DNA of 64,000 nucleotides from Cymbidium sinense (taxonomy: Eukaryota; Streptophyta; Magnoliopsida; Asparagales; Orchidaceae): the NCBI GenBank assembly GCA_021442155.1, contig CM038221.1, positions 41,487,648 through 41,551,647 of the forward strand, in the 5' to 3' direction. Under the pieces are notes generated by a model. It saw only the letters and a program-made list of their open reading frames with translations. It was not told where the DNA came from and made no database searches. The position numbers and the translations under genes were made by a program. Below are positions 1-11,972 of the stretch, piece after piece; the first letter of the stretch is position 1, and every line of letters begins with the position of its first letter.

Positions 1-279
1 CAAAAAAATGCTATTGAGTGAGCAATTATTTGAGCTTCACCAATCATTGAAATATCAAATCACGCCCAAAGAAGTGATTTAATTTAGCATCTTCATTCAA
101 AGTTATATACTTCAGATCAAAGAAATTTGATATCCCTAAAATAAGAAGTTAACCATTTCAATTATTCAAACACATGCTCCAAATATAAAAAATTATTTAT
201 AGTCAATTCTCTACAAAGAAACAATAAGATATGCTTGTCTTATTGATGCATTTTCTATATTCAATATAAACATATAAAT

Positions 280-1160
280 CACATAAATCTACTTTAAATT
301 GCCTTATCTCCAACAGAAAGTACCCCTCCGTCTCTTTAAATAATCTTCAACCAGCATAACCTTCCATATCTCGTCATATATTCATCTTGATATTCTTATT
401 TTAGCTACACTCAATTTGCCTATCAATGGCTGCTTTACTACCCAACAATCAAATTCAAACAACATAATTGGTCTAATTATAATTTTACAAAAAATTGCCT
501 TCAAATCTCTATGATATTCTCTTAGTGTAAAATCACCATTTCAACCACCAAAATTAACTCTAGAAGGTATATTCCTATTCTTCAATGCAATAAATCCAAG
601 ATACTTACACTTATCAACCCAACTATCAATTTAATTTAAACTAAAGTATTAGGGAAAAAACCCAACTATCACTATATTGCCTAATATTATTGACTAATAC
701 TTACTAATATCACACTCACTAAAATTACAAATCATATATTCAAACATAATCATGTTGGTCCTAAACACTTCATGTTCTAAAAATTTTCTACGGTGTTCTT
801 ATTTTGAAATTATTTTAACAAATAACTCAGAGATTTCGACAAAAAATAATACATGAAACAACTTCACTTTGAATAACCTCTATAAACATTTCCATAGATA
901 ATACAAAATAGATACGGACTTAATGCAATCCAATTGTGATCAAGAATTCTTTAGTCACTTTACAATTACTTCTAATACAAGTTAATACTTTATCATACAT
1001 CTTTTTAATAACTTCAGCATACATTTTGCAAATAAAATTTTCAAAATGAGTAACAAATCAATTGTTTTGATATGTTATCAAAAGCCTTCTTAAAATGATT
1101 AAGAAACATTTAAGGATCCTTTTGTTACCCTCTTTTCAATTAATTGCTTTACCACAAACA
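280..1160 (-). pseudogene. RTE-type LINE reverse transcriptase remnant
   Basis: Read on the minus strand, this stretch keeps in order several blocks of the RT of plant RTE-clade non-LTR retrotransposons. At about 950-1050 there is a segment with MYAEVIKKMYDKV, then a VTKEF-ITIGLH block, which matches the usual 'tedFpitiGLHQG' region. Towards 400-560 there is an I-RPIMLF block followed by CWVVK and KLSVAKIRI, matching the family's 'RPaMLYGaECWavk...kmsvaEmRmLRw' tail. Stops and frameshifts are frequent and the YADD-type catalytic box is not recognisable, so it is an old dead copy. The endonuclease half and the 3' end are not seen. The family call rests on block order, not on a search. Confidence 0.6.
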
Positions 1161-1196
1161 ATCACCAACATAGTGGATCCCAAATTGATTTGCTAA

Positions 1197-1476
1197 GGGA
1201 CCATTGGGATCACTTTTGTTTTTTGTTTTTTATTTTTATTTTGTTTTGTTTTGTTTTGCTTAAAAATAAAACTTGCTTGATTGTACTTGTTGATTTTAAA
1301 AACACTCAAAACATCTTTTAGATGTTTTGAGTGTTTTTAAAAATAATATTATTTATTTTTAAAAATAAAAAATAAAACCACATTAAAAACACTCTAAACA
1401 AACATATTTTTAAAAATAACATAAAAATAAAAACAAAAACAAAAACCTGAAAATAAAATTGATCCCAAACCACCCC
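1197..1476. mobile_element. Tourist-like MITE, copy 1 (280 bp)
   Basis: A short AT-rich element flanked by TAA on both sides (1194-1196 and 1477-1479). Its ends are inverted: the left begins GGGACCATTGGGATCA and the right finishes TGATCCCAAACCACCCC. A near-perfect palindrome of the AAAACACTCAAAACATC type lies in the middle at about 1299-1342. The 3-bp TAA target site and G-rich ends fit PIF/Harbinger-derived Tourist MITEs. A second copy lies at 9895-10154. It has no coding capacity. Confidence 0.75.
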
Positions 1477-1479
1477 TAA

Positions 1480-2829
1480 TATGAACATAACCTTTTGAAG
1501 TCTATATGCTCTATTACTCTCCTGCAAAATTTTTATTAAATGGTCCAAAGTTCAGCATGCCTAAAATTAAAACAATCCCACCATCTCATTTGTTCTTAAA
1601 TATTAATAACAAAATGCATCTTCTCCAATCATTTGACATATGTTAGCCTTCAAAATTCTAATTAAACGATTTATAAATCAAATCACTATAATATCACTCA
1701 TACTCTTTGAATCTCAATTGAACCTAAAGCTTTACATTAATGTTTAATGCTTAAACCTAACTCCAATTCACTTTTTAAGCTCAATCTATAGCATACTTCA
1801 TTATGTTCATTATATTTTCAAATAAAGATTTCCTCCATAATACTCTATTTAATAATTTCAAAAAATAGAGTTCAATTTTATTTTGTCTTCTTTTAGTATA
1901 ACTAACCTGACCAAAATCTCTAGGGTTTTTACCTTTTGTCATGGTTATTATATCTCTCACCTCTCCTTAAGCCTACAGTCAATTGTATCACATACATAAC
2001 TTTTATTTTACTTGATATCCTCTTTGCATAACCTATAAATTCTTTTATTAAAAAAACTAAATATTTGGTACTAAAGCCAAATTGAGGAAAGAATTATAAG
2101 GCCAGCATGTGATTTCCAATGCTAATTTGTCAATTTTGAAACAATCTTGCAGAAGGAATTATGAAAATCTACAACTAAAACAAGGATTCATAACAAAATT
2201 TTCATCAATAACAAACAACTGAAACAAAAAATGATACATAAATTCTAATTCTCTTTAGATAAATGTGCTTGATTCAATAGAACTAAGCCTGATTTGGTTC
2301 ATCTTTTTACCTACTTTGCAACAAGATAAGCTATAATGAAAAAGTACATTTTATTTAGTCTAAAAATAAATACAGATAGCTATTCCAATAAGTTATTTTA
2401 GCAAAGCCACTGCCATAATAAAAAATGCATGCTAATGCTAAAATGATTTTTTATATCAAATAGTACCTTAAAAAGTAAGCAGAAACCAATCAACCTAAGC
2501 TACTCCAAAAATCATAGGCATGCATAACTTCTGCAGTTATGAAGTCCTAAGCCGCTTATAAAGATGAGAATCTTGGAACCAATGGATAATTTAGTACAAT
2601 GAAGATAAAATGGATATTTCTTCAATAGGTCAATCCTAAACCTACTAGAGTTGGCCTCTAAGTTTGCTTATATTAAAAATTAACTCACAACGTACTACCA
2701 ATCTCCAACAATGCTGATCATTTTCATAGTCCACCGATGATCACCACAAACTCTAGCAACAATAATTACCATCACCAACCTATGTTGAAGACTACTTTTG
2801 ATGGAGATTACTGCTACAAGCACGCACCA
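1480..2829. other. AT-rich non-coding stretch
   Basis: No open reading frame with recognisable similarity, no terminal repeats and no RNA gene was seen here. If the MBOAT gene continues to the left, this is intronic. Confidence 0.4.
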
Positions 2830-2837
2830 ATGATCAT

Positions 2838-5800
2838 AGTTGTCAATAGCGCAAAATGGCGGCTGTCATTGCACATAACCCAACATGACACACCTTCAGC
2901 ACAATATGCATAGCAAGGTGCATGCTATTTGCACCATGAACGGGCACTAGTGCATTACTTATGACGTGTGCCAAATTACTTTTTATAATATAAAGCTATA
3001 TATATAACTATGTGATGATAGTTTATTTTATTGGATCAATTTTAGGGATCGACCCTAGGTTCACTTGCTCGTTTAGGGATTGTGTGGGAGAAACGTCGTA
3101 AGTCTTCTAGCAACTGCTCTTTTGTTTCGCGACACCTCACAAGCCTGTGCATCACTCATTGCTAGCACACGCGGCAATCTTAGCGCTTATTCATGTCACA
3201 GTCTCGACTCCCACCGCTCGCTTATGCAGTCACACCGTAGTAATGCCACAGCCCCATCGCTCGGTCATGCAATCACGCCACTCAAGATTACACTACTTGT
3301 TGTCACTTGGGACCACATATGAGGCTACTTGTAAGTCGTGACTTGCGAGGCTTGCTTGATAAGCAATTTTTTACATATTGGATGAAAACAAAATCTATAT
3401 CATCCAACTTATGAGCAATCAAGCAAGTATTATTATTGATTTCATGCATACAACAATTTAAAACTAATACCAGGTCAAAGTATCCAACTTCATTCTCATC
3501 TAAAACTGAAATTATGCTAAGAATCAAGGCATCAACTACAAATACGTGAACTGAGCACTAAAATATTTTTGAATTAATAAAAATTAAATATGGTCATTGT
3601 GCATAATAGAAGCTAATTACAAGTTATAGGCAAGTTTTGCTAACTTTAACATCAAATTCTTGGACAAAAATTGCATATTAAAGCAATAACCTTCATTTAT
3701 GAAACGACAATATACATTAATTCATTTATTAAGGTTTGTAATTATTTGACATTCAAATGGTTCATGCATTTATTTTCCACCTTATTTAAGCCAATGCAAA
3801 TCAGAAGGCCTTTAAATTATTTGAAAATGGACTCATCTTAATTCATCATGTCAAATGCAATTTGGTTCCACATCATAAAACTGGATGTAGAGAAAAAACT
3901 TGTTTATCTTTCAGAAAGATTTGGCATTTAATTATTTGATAATTGATATGATTTTAAGTTTAGTGATAGATGTTCTTTTAAATTTGCATATTATGAATTT
4001 ATATTGACATCCTATATTATGTTTTGGTGCAATTGTGAATTAAATTATTATACTTTTTTATCATTTGTTTTTTATCATTAGGTCTAAAATTACATGGATT
4101 TTTGTCAAACTGCAAAGAAAGATCCATGAAAATATGGATTCCTAGTTAATACCAATGATATTAACTCTGTGACATGTATATTTTGTAATAAAGTGACAAA
4201 AGATGGAATCACTCGTCATAAACAACATTTAGCAAGGGGTTTTAGGAGTGCTCCAGCTTATGTCAAATGCCCTTAGCATATGAAAGAAGAAATTCAAGCA
4301 TCCATAAATAAGAAAAATTGAAACATAAAATTGATGAAATGCCACATGTTGACATGGGCGAAGATGATAATTCTAATTTTATGTTAAATGATGATATTCT
4401 AAAGTGTTGGATATGGGCTTGGACAATCAATATGTTTTCATGCAATAAGTACATCTAGTCAAAGCTTCTCATCTTCTCTGTCATTTATGTTTAGAGAGGC
4501 GAAGGCTAAAGATCTTTTAGATACGTTTTTTGCACCCAATCTTATCCAAGTTAAATAAACAAAAGAAAGGTATAATGCAAAAAAAAAAATCAATGTTGTT
4601 AGGAAAAAATAAAGAGAAAGAGCACTGCAAATCTTTTATAGATGGATAGTATGATGTTGGGATTATGTTTAACGTTGTTAACTATGAAAGTGTTCCAGCA
4701 ATAGTTGAGGCTTTCGGACAACATGAGTCTAAAATGAAACCATATAGTTATCATGAGATTCAGATGCCATTCTTGTAAAAAGAGATGGAGCACACGTAAC
4801 AACTCTTACAACAACATAGAGAATATTGCTTTAAATATGATTGCTCTATTATGGCTAATAGTTGGACATCCCGAAATGATAAAACTTCAGTAAATTTTTT
4901 GGTTAATTATCCAAGAAGAACTGCATTCATATAGCCAATTGATACTAGCTCTTATTGAAAAAATACAGTTAAAATATTCTAACTTCTGAGTAAGAACACT
5001 GAGAATATTGGACCACAATATATTGTCCAAGTGGACACTGATAATGCTTCCGAGAGTGTTCTTGCAAGTTAGTATCACATTCTATCTTTTTTGTCAATTT
5101 TTGTAAAATAATTTATAATATATATTCATATTATTGCAGGAAAGTCACTAATGGAGAAATATCCACATTTATATTGGACTCCATTTGCCAAGCATTATTT
5201 AGATTTAATGATGGAGGATATTTTTAAGATTCAAATACTGAGAAATTACTTTGAGAAGATAGTGGTGGTGCATAGCTTCATTTATTCAAGACATTGATTA
5301 CTTGACTAGATGAGGACATGTACTGATCAAAGATCAAAAATCACTGGTCAAGTTTACTAAGAATAGATTTGCCACTGTATTTTGACTTTACAATGTTTCA
5401 ACAAATGCATTTGAAAAATATTCACATGCGAGGAATTTGCATTAGGACCTTATGCAAAAGAGACGGAAGCAAAATAAGCACAACAAATGATCTTGAAACA
5501 ATCTTTTTGGAATACCATTGTGTATGCACTCAAAATATGCAGCCCTTTCTTGAAGGTTCTTAGATTGATTGATGGAGAGAAATAGCCCCCGATGGATTAT
5601 TTATATAAAGCAATGGATAAAGTCAAAAAAAAAAAAATTACTACAAGTTTTAGTAACATTTAAAAATATGTTCAAATATTTGAGATTATTTATAGAAGAT
5701 GAGATGTGCAATTACATTGTGCTTTGCTGCAGCAACACATTTTTTAAATTCAGAGTACTTTTCAGTAATCTAGAAATTGCAAAGGCAAACGAGTAGCTGA

Positions 5801-6939
5801 TGGATTATATGCATGCATTAGAACATTATTTAATAATGTTGATAAAGAGGACCAAATTAGTAGTGAATTGAGTCTATATATCAGGGGTGAAGGCCTTTTG
5901 ATATTCCTCCAATGATAAAACAAAGAACCACTAGAGAACCAGATACCATGATTTTAATAGCTATAATTAGTATTGATTATTAAGTAATATTTTAAATTTT
6001 GAATAACTATAAGTTCTACTAATACTTTATTATTTTCAGCTAATTTGTAATAAGCATATGGCCAAGGAACTCCACACTTATAAAAGTTTGCAATTCCTTA
6101 TCATTTAGTTGTGAGTGCAATTAGAGCATATTTGAACATGTGAGTATGAAATGATTTATGATATTAGTTTTTATTAGGATATTTTCAATATCAATTATTT
6201 TAATAATTTATTATTGCAGCTTCATAGGAAAAGAAGAAGAAAAATACATCAAGCTCGCCTCAAGGATTTAGTTTGTATGAAAGATAGGGCATTGATTCAC
6301 ATATACAACCATCATGATGTTATTGGCCCTATCTCCCTGAATGAGATAAATGATTCAGATGAGTGGTTGACAAAAAAATAGATGATGAGTCAGATGAAAA
6401 TAATGAATTAGTTATTAATGAGAAAGATCTAACATGGAGTATGCTTGCAGAAGCTATTGGTGCTTCTAAAAAAAAATTATAATATTTGATAGCGAGCTAA
6501 AGGCAAAAAGATCGATGCTTTAACATCTAGAGTTTACATTATTGCAGCTAATTTTGAAGAAGCTGATGTTGATGAAGAAAATTATGATTTAAGAGATAAC
6601 AAAGTTGATGAAGGAGATGAGGCTTTTTTGTTTCATGATGATGATGATGATTCCCAAGAAGTTTAAATTATTTTTCATGAAATACTTGATTCAAATTAAC
6701 ATTGTAATATTTTAAATTTGATGTAATTGACCACTTGAAACTTACATAGATTTTTTGTTTGTGTTTTGCATTTTTTCTATCATGATTGTTATCCTTTAAT
6801 TTTAATGGTTGTTTATATTTATGAATATTTTTATTCATAATTTCTCAATGCTTTGAGCCAAGTTTAAAATGGCATGCATCGTGCTCTATAACTCCACAAA
6901 AACCTTTGCGTCATAGTGCATCATTCGCCGTTAACAAGT
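2838..6939 (+). mobile_element. hAT-superfamily DNA transposon, degenerate
   Basis: The left end reads AGTTGTCAATAGCG. The right end, read inverted, is ACTTGTTAACGGCG, an imperfect terminal inverted repeat of about 14 bp of the hAT kind. It is flanked by 8-bp sequences ATGATCAT (2830-2837) and ATGTTGAT (6940-6947), which agree at 6 of 8 positions, as expected for an aged hAT target duplication. A hAT transposase pseudogene fills 4.1-6.7 kb in plus orientation. The 2.9-3.4 kb part is a GC-richer non-coding leader with internally similar short stretches. Confidence 0.7.
4087..6665 (+). pseudogene. hAT transposase pseudogene (BED finger, RNase H-like core)
   Basis: Scattered over all three plus frames are the successive blocks of a plant hAT transposase. 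From 4175 there is a BED-type zinc finger with C-x2-C and a KDGITRHKQHLARGF block keeping both His. At 5140-5240 there is a KSLMEKYPHLYWTPFAKHYLD segment with the LMMEDIFKI helix; family members usually have Cys where this has Phe and Tyr. At about 5500-5620 there is FWNTIVYALK and VLRLIDGEK, at about 5800 ADGLYACIRTL, and at 6218-6380 a C-terminal HRKRRRKIHQARLKDL...ISLNEINDSDEWL segment. An acidic tail ends near 6665. Probable introns precede 5140 and 6218. Many stops and indels make it inactive. Confidence 0.75.
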
Positions 6940-6947
6940 ATGTTGAT

Positions 6948-9891
6948 GAAAAACAACCATATAGTGTAAACTTTGGCAAGCAATAGAGCCGACAACCAAA
7001 ATTTTTGTCGTGAATGACTAGTGCAATGCCAATAACCACATCAATCCACATCATAATATTTCATCCAAGCTGATAATATTTCAACCATGTACTAGCATGT
7101 AACCTTCTTATCTCAAAGGGATAAAAAAAAAACATTGTACGACAATAAAAGATGAAGAGGACTATAACAAACTATGCAGCAACACCATTTTATAAATCAA
7201 GGTGCTGATCCTTAATACTATTCCACAATCTACAAAATTGAATGCGAAGAAACCATCAAATAATAGTCGCATGGCCATGATAGATTGGTTCAAAATGTAA
7301 AATCTGCGATGAAATCGTTCAATTGTCACCTACTTCACTAAACAAAATGCATCAATGCATTCAATATGTCAAAATTCATCGCATGAAAAAAGAGCGAAAA
7401 AGCTTTACCCACATACAAGACAAACATGAAATTTCAACATGTGCATGAACAATTAAAATTTGTGAGGAATCCTACACATGCATTACTATAAAAAAAATTT
7501 CATTATTTATTGAACATATGAATATTATAATTAAAACAAATATAACTACATAAATATTTCAATTGTATCATTATCTTAGAATATTACTATTAAAACACAC
7601 AATATATGATTAAATATATTATTATTATTACTGTTATTATTATTTTGATAAAAAGAACAAAAAAAAAGTTCTCTATATTAATATATATATATAATTAAAA
7701 GAAATTAAATTAAAATTGATTTTTTTACAAAAAAAATCAATGCCCATGAGCTCCTCTCCATATCACACAATTGTAGAGTCATAAAGGCACGATTTGAAGC
7801 TTTTTTTGAGGCTGCCCAGCCTCATAAATTTCCAAAAAAAAAAAAAACTCTTCAATCCCTCATTCGCACTCTCAAATCCAAGCAGTTGCCATTCCCCATC
7901 CCATGGCTCTTTGCAATTATTGGTGCAACATGGATCGTCAATTTGAATTTCATCTGTACAAATTGTTTAGATTGAGATTGTGCAATTTGCTAGAATGTAG
8001 AGCCCAGAAAGGGTTATTGATGGCTCGTATTAAATGTTAAGGTGAGATGCAAGATCAAAAGTCATTGTTGACAGCCAGTTGAAATAGAGAGAAAATAGAA
8101 ACACCAATGCTGAGTTGGGAAGTCAATTGTAGTCAGGTTAATGAGGCTGCAACCAAGTTATTGAGTCACTGCAAAATATTGTCTTCACAAAAGTTGGTGA
8201 AGAAACTTGCAGCATAGAAGAGTTGGTAATGAGGTGGTGGATTTGCATGTGCATATAGATAGGTTATCGTTGATGGGCACTTGGTTGAAGTGTAGGAGGG
8301 GCATAATTTGATGACACCTTCTGCAGAGGAAACAACAATGCTTGAAGTTTGGGGGTTTGCTGGTGGTGATCGACCAAATGAACAACAATAGCTTGAAATT
8401 TACTAAGGTAGCAATGAATAATCGAGGGAAAGATAAGCTATGAGGAAGAACTTGGAAGAGAAAGAGCACATGAGCCAGGCAGACAAAGTGAGCAATCAAG
8501 TAGAGTAAAGATTGAAAACAAAACATAGAGAATGAGTGATAGAGAATGAAAGAAAAATGCTTTTGAATAAGTTTAATGTCAATATATTTATATATGTGTA
8601 TATGCATGTGTGTGTGTATATAGAGAAAGAGGCATTTTATTCCAAAAAAGTAATAAAAAGATTTTTTAAAAAAAGAGCAAAAGAAGTTTACATCATCTCA
8701 CCTCAACACCATCAACTTCATTCCTCACAAATCAGGAGCAAACACAATGACAATTAAGCACACGTTCATGTCATTTCAAAGCAACAAGAAAATCTTATAA
8801 TGTGTGCTTTTCTTGTGGGTGATAAAATCCCATGCACATTTTTTTAAGAGTGAAGGGTTTAAAGACCCCAGACATGGTGTCTTAGAGCACCAACCAAGCA
8901 TGTTTTTAAGTGTTATGGCAAGGCCTAGCATTCCCCCTCCCCCAAATCCCCCCATGCAAGGGTGACACAAGGATACTATTGAAATCTCTACTAACATAAC
9001 ATGAAAAAAATCAAAATGCCTTTAGACACTAAAACATAATAAAAATAACAACAAATAAAAACAAAATTATAAAATGAGCAATTGGGATGTGACATAAGTC
9101 ACATCAAAAAAACAAGATTGAACAAAAAGGGGCATACAAGGAACTCAACAACTCACCTACAAGCGCAAGAACATTCCTATGGCGATTGAGAACTCTATGA
9201 ATTGTGAATTGAATAAAAAATAAATGGAAATCAACTAGAAATCACCTCTAAGTATAGGTGGAAAAAAATGGTATGTGGTGTTCTCTTCGAGGAAAATACA
9301 TAATAAATACAAATAAGTTGCATTGCTTTAAATGCACAATAAGAATTTACAAATTTTCACAACCAAACTATATACTCCTACACAATGATTGAATGTGAGT
9401 AATCTTCTCCTAATGAAAAGCTATGCATGCATTTTAATGATGAAACAATTGCACAAATAATTGAACATAAATATTTTTAAGTCATGCACGTGCATCTCGA
9501 GATAATTTTCAACTCATTTGCAACACATCATAATTCATGCAAAAGAATTAGAAGACATGAGTTCTTTAAAAGCACACTCAATCATAAAAATCAATTTTGC
9601 GCAAGTGCTCTAATAAGAATTGCAATATTGAACAATGAAATTCTTGTAACCTCAAAGCAATGTTATGCACTCCATAAAGAAACTAAATTCAAATTACCAT
9701 ACTTCAAGAAACGTGTAGCTACTCTAAATGAGCGTGTAACCACTTTATAAATTTAAAAACTCTCTTCAAAATTCAAACTCATCAAACATGTTATTTACCT
9801 ACTATCTCAAGTATAAGGTAAGACGTAAGCTTCATTTTTCTAAGTCAGATCCTCCATATCAAAAGACTAAAGTTGACAAAACTTAAAACAT
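6948..9891. other. Non-coding stretch, no gene recognised
   Basis: AT-rich sequence with a GC-richer patch at 7740-8530 and a pyrimidine-rich patch at 8930-8960. A 140-codon minus-strand frame at 8185-8607 is hydrophobic, low in complexity and resembles no family I know, so I do not call it a gene. No terminal repeats were found. It may be intronic to the MBOAT gene. Confidence 0.35.
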
Positions 9892-9894
9892 TAA

Positions 9895-10154
9895 GGGGTT
9901 GTTTGGGATCACTTTTATTTTTTATTTTATTTTGTTTATGTCATGTTTCAAAGTAAAATATGTTTGGTGGTAAATATTATTTTTAAAAACACTCAAAATG
10001 ATTAAAAGCTATTTTGAGTGTTTTTAAAAATAATGTTATTTGTTTTTGAAAACTAAGAATAAAAATACATAGAAAACACATCAAACAAATATGTTTTTAA
10101 AAATACAACAAAATAAAAATAAAAAACACAATAAAATTGATCCCAAATAGCCCC
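9895..10154. mobile_element. Tourist-like MITE, copy 2 (260 bp)
   Basis: Same family as the copy at 1197-1476. It is flanked by TAA (9892-9894 and 10155-10157). The left end is GGGGTTGTTTGGGATCA and the right end reads TGATCCCAAATAGCCCC, so the terminal inverted repeat is about 17 bp with two mismatches. The central palindrome AAAACACTCAAAATG / TATTTTGAGTGTTTTT lies at about 9986-10030. No coding capacity. Its ends are the better preserved of the two copies. Confidence 0.8.
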
Positions 10155-10157
10155 TAA

Positions 10158-11912
10158 ACAATTTTGAAATTCTTACAATTAAAGAATGTTTTCAAATTCC
10201 ATCTTGTTGACTAATTTAACAAGTTTACATCATTGTGTCCTAGAATCAAAAGCTCTATCGTGAATATTGCAGTTACTTCTGTCTTGTATTTGCATAATGC
10301 CTTCAAAACTTCTTACAAAATTAAAAAAAAAACAACTTATTTTCACAAATGCAAACTCTCAATGACATACATGCAAGGTATAGTGATGAGTTATGTGCTT
10401 CAAACCCAATTGTCTACACATGAGGAACTAGAGTCAATTGGTATATAACACAATGAACATTCAAATGAACTCAAAAAGATAAGCAAACACAACTAAAAAC
10501 CCAATCAATTTCAAACAAGAAAACACAGTCAACACAATTCAAAGTAATCAAGTCTAATCATACAATTTTTGCCTATGATGGGTGTCCTTATCTTGCATCC
10601 TGACCAGAGAAATCCATTCTGAAAATCAACCTTCCATTTCCAAGGGCGTGCTTTTAATTAGTTTTTTCTCAATGATATATGTCTTCACATGGAAATCTCA
10701 ATTTGAGGAATCCAACTATCAAACACATAAAAACTACAACTTAAACTATCCACGTGTCTATGCTATGCACCAATTTGCGTTAAGTATACCTAAAGCTTAT
10801 AAAGAGCTAATGTTATACCAAGAGTATCAATAACATAACTCTCAAAAATATCACATCAATAAAGATGTGGCACATGCCCTCCAATAGATAGTTCACCAAC
10901 AAATTGCACAATTATATCAAATTACGACCAAAACTTGGATGATACCCAATGGTTCACCCCATATTTTTGAATCATACGATACATTTGATAAGACACAAAG
11001 CCCTATATAACTATATGCGTCTAAATTTGGCCCCTTTAAGCAAACATTCATACCAAATTTGCAAGAGCCACTTGAACAATGCAACTCACAATTGTTGAGA
11101 AAGATCTTCTCATAAGATTGGGTCAAGTTGATTGATGTATCTCACTATGATCCACAAATCCATGGCAATATTGATTAGTTCATCATCATTCCTCACCACC
11201 ACCAGCTCTATATTTCTCTATATATCATAAAGCAAATCGTTGCTACAATATGCTTCAAAATAAGAACTTGACAACTAATCTTAATCAAACATTCTCTCAT
11301 AATCAAAAAGAATAATTAATTATAAGAGCTTGTGCCTATAGAAAACCTCAAACCAAATCATAAAATCATCACAAAATGATGATAAAATTTATGGGTAGTG
11401 ACTTATCTACAATCAAATGTGTCTTCTAAAAATCGAAACATTTCAAGGCTTAATGATTCTAAAAGTAGCTTTGAAATGCCTAATTGACAGCCCAAATCAA
11501 AGAAAATATGTAAAAATCTATCCTATAATAAATAAAATTTCCACAACAACATTAGAGAAAGTTTATTGTTCATTCAAAGAAGAAGAAGCTGTTATTTGAT
11601 TTAGAATTAACAACATCAATTATTCCTGGAACAATAATTTGTGACAAAATGTTTGAATCATTTTGAACAAATGTTAGTGTTGATTAAGTGATAGAAACAC
11701 AAGAAAAGAAAGAAAATATTTATCCAAATATGCGTTTTCTATCATACAATGCCATTATGATGAATTACTAAAATATATTTTTCCGCTTCAAGTTTTGCCC
11801 TTTTTTTCTCTCGACATTACTTCCATAAGCACCAAAAACCCACCAAGAACCAAATGGAGCCTCTACCACAAGGTCATACAAATTACTAGGAAAACAACAG
11901 AAAACCTCTAAC
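10158..11912. other. Non-coding stretch left of MBOAT exon 8
   Basis: No further MBOAT exon was recognised on the minus strand, and no plus-strand family match. Open frames at 10233, 10582 and 11417 are 60-83 codons with no known motif. Confidence 0.35.
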
Positions 11913-11972
11913 CTGTAGAAGTTGGTAGCACGCCTTTCCAGAAGAACAAATAGAACAACGTACCATGTGTTT
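11913..11972 (-). CDS. MBOAT exon 8
   Basis: 60 bp, acceptor GATTCAG, donor CTACAG|GTTAGA. It encodes KHMVRCSICSSGKACYQLLQ, the small Cys-containing loop seen in plant GUP1-like proteins. This is the last exon I could find in the window. Confidence 0.75.

Noticed and set aside
3080..3341. Two overlapping 64-80-codon frames in a GC-richer patch
   Set aside because: They lie in the leader of the hAT element, are short, repetitive (His/Ser-rich) and match no family.
8185..8607. 140-codon hydrophobic minus-strand frame
   Set aside because: Low-complexity Phe/Leu-rich translation with no domain and no splice context; likely chance on the complement of a purine-rich strand.
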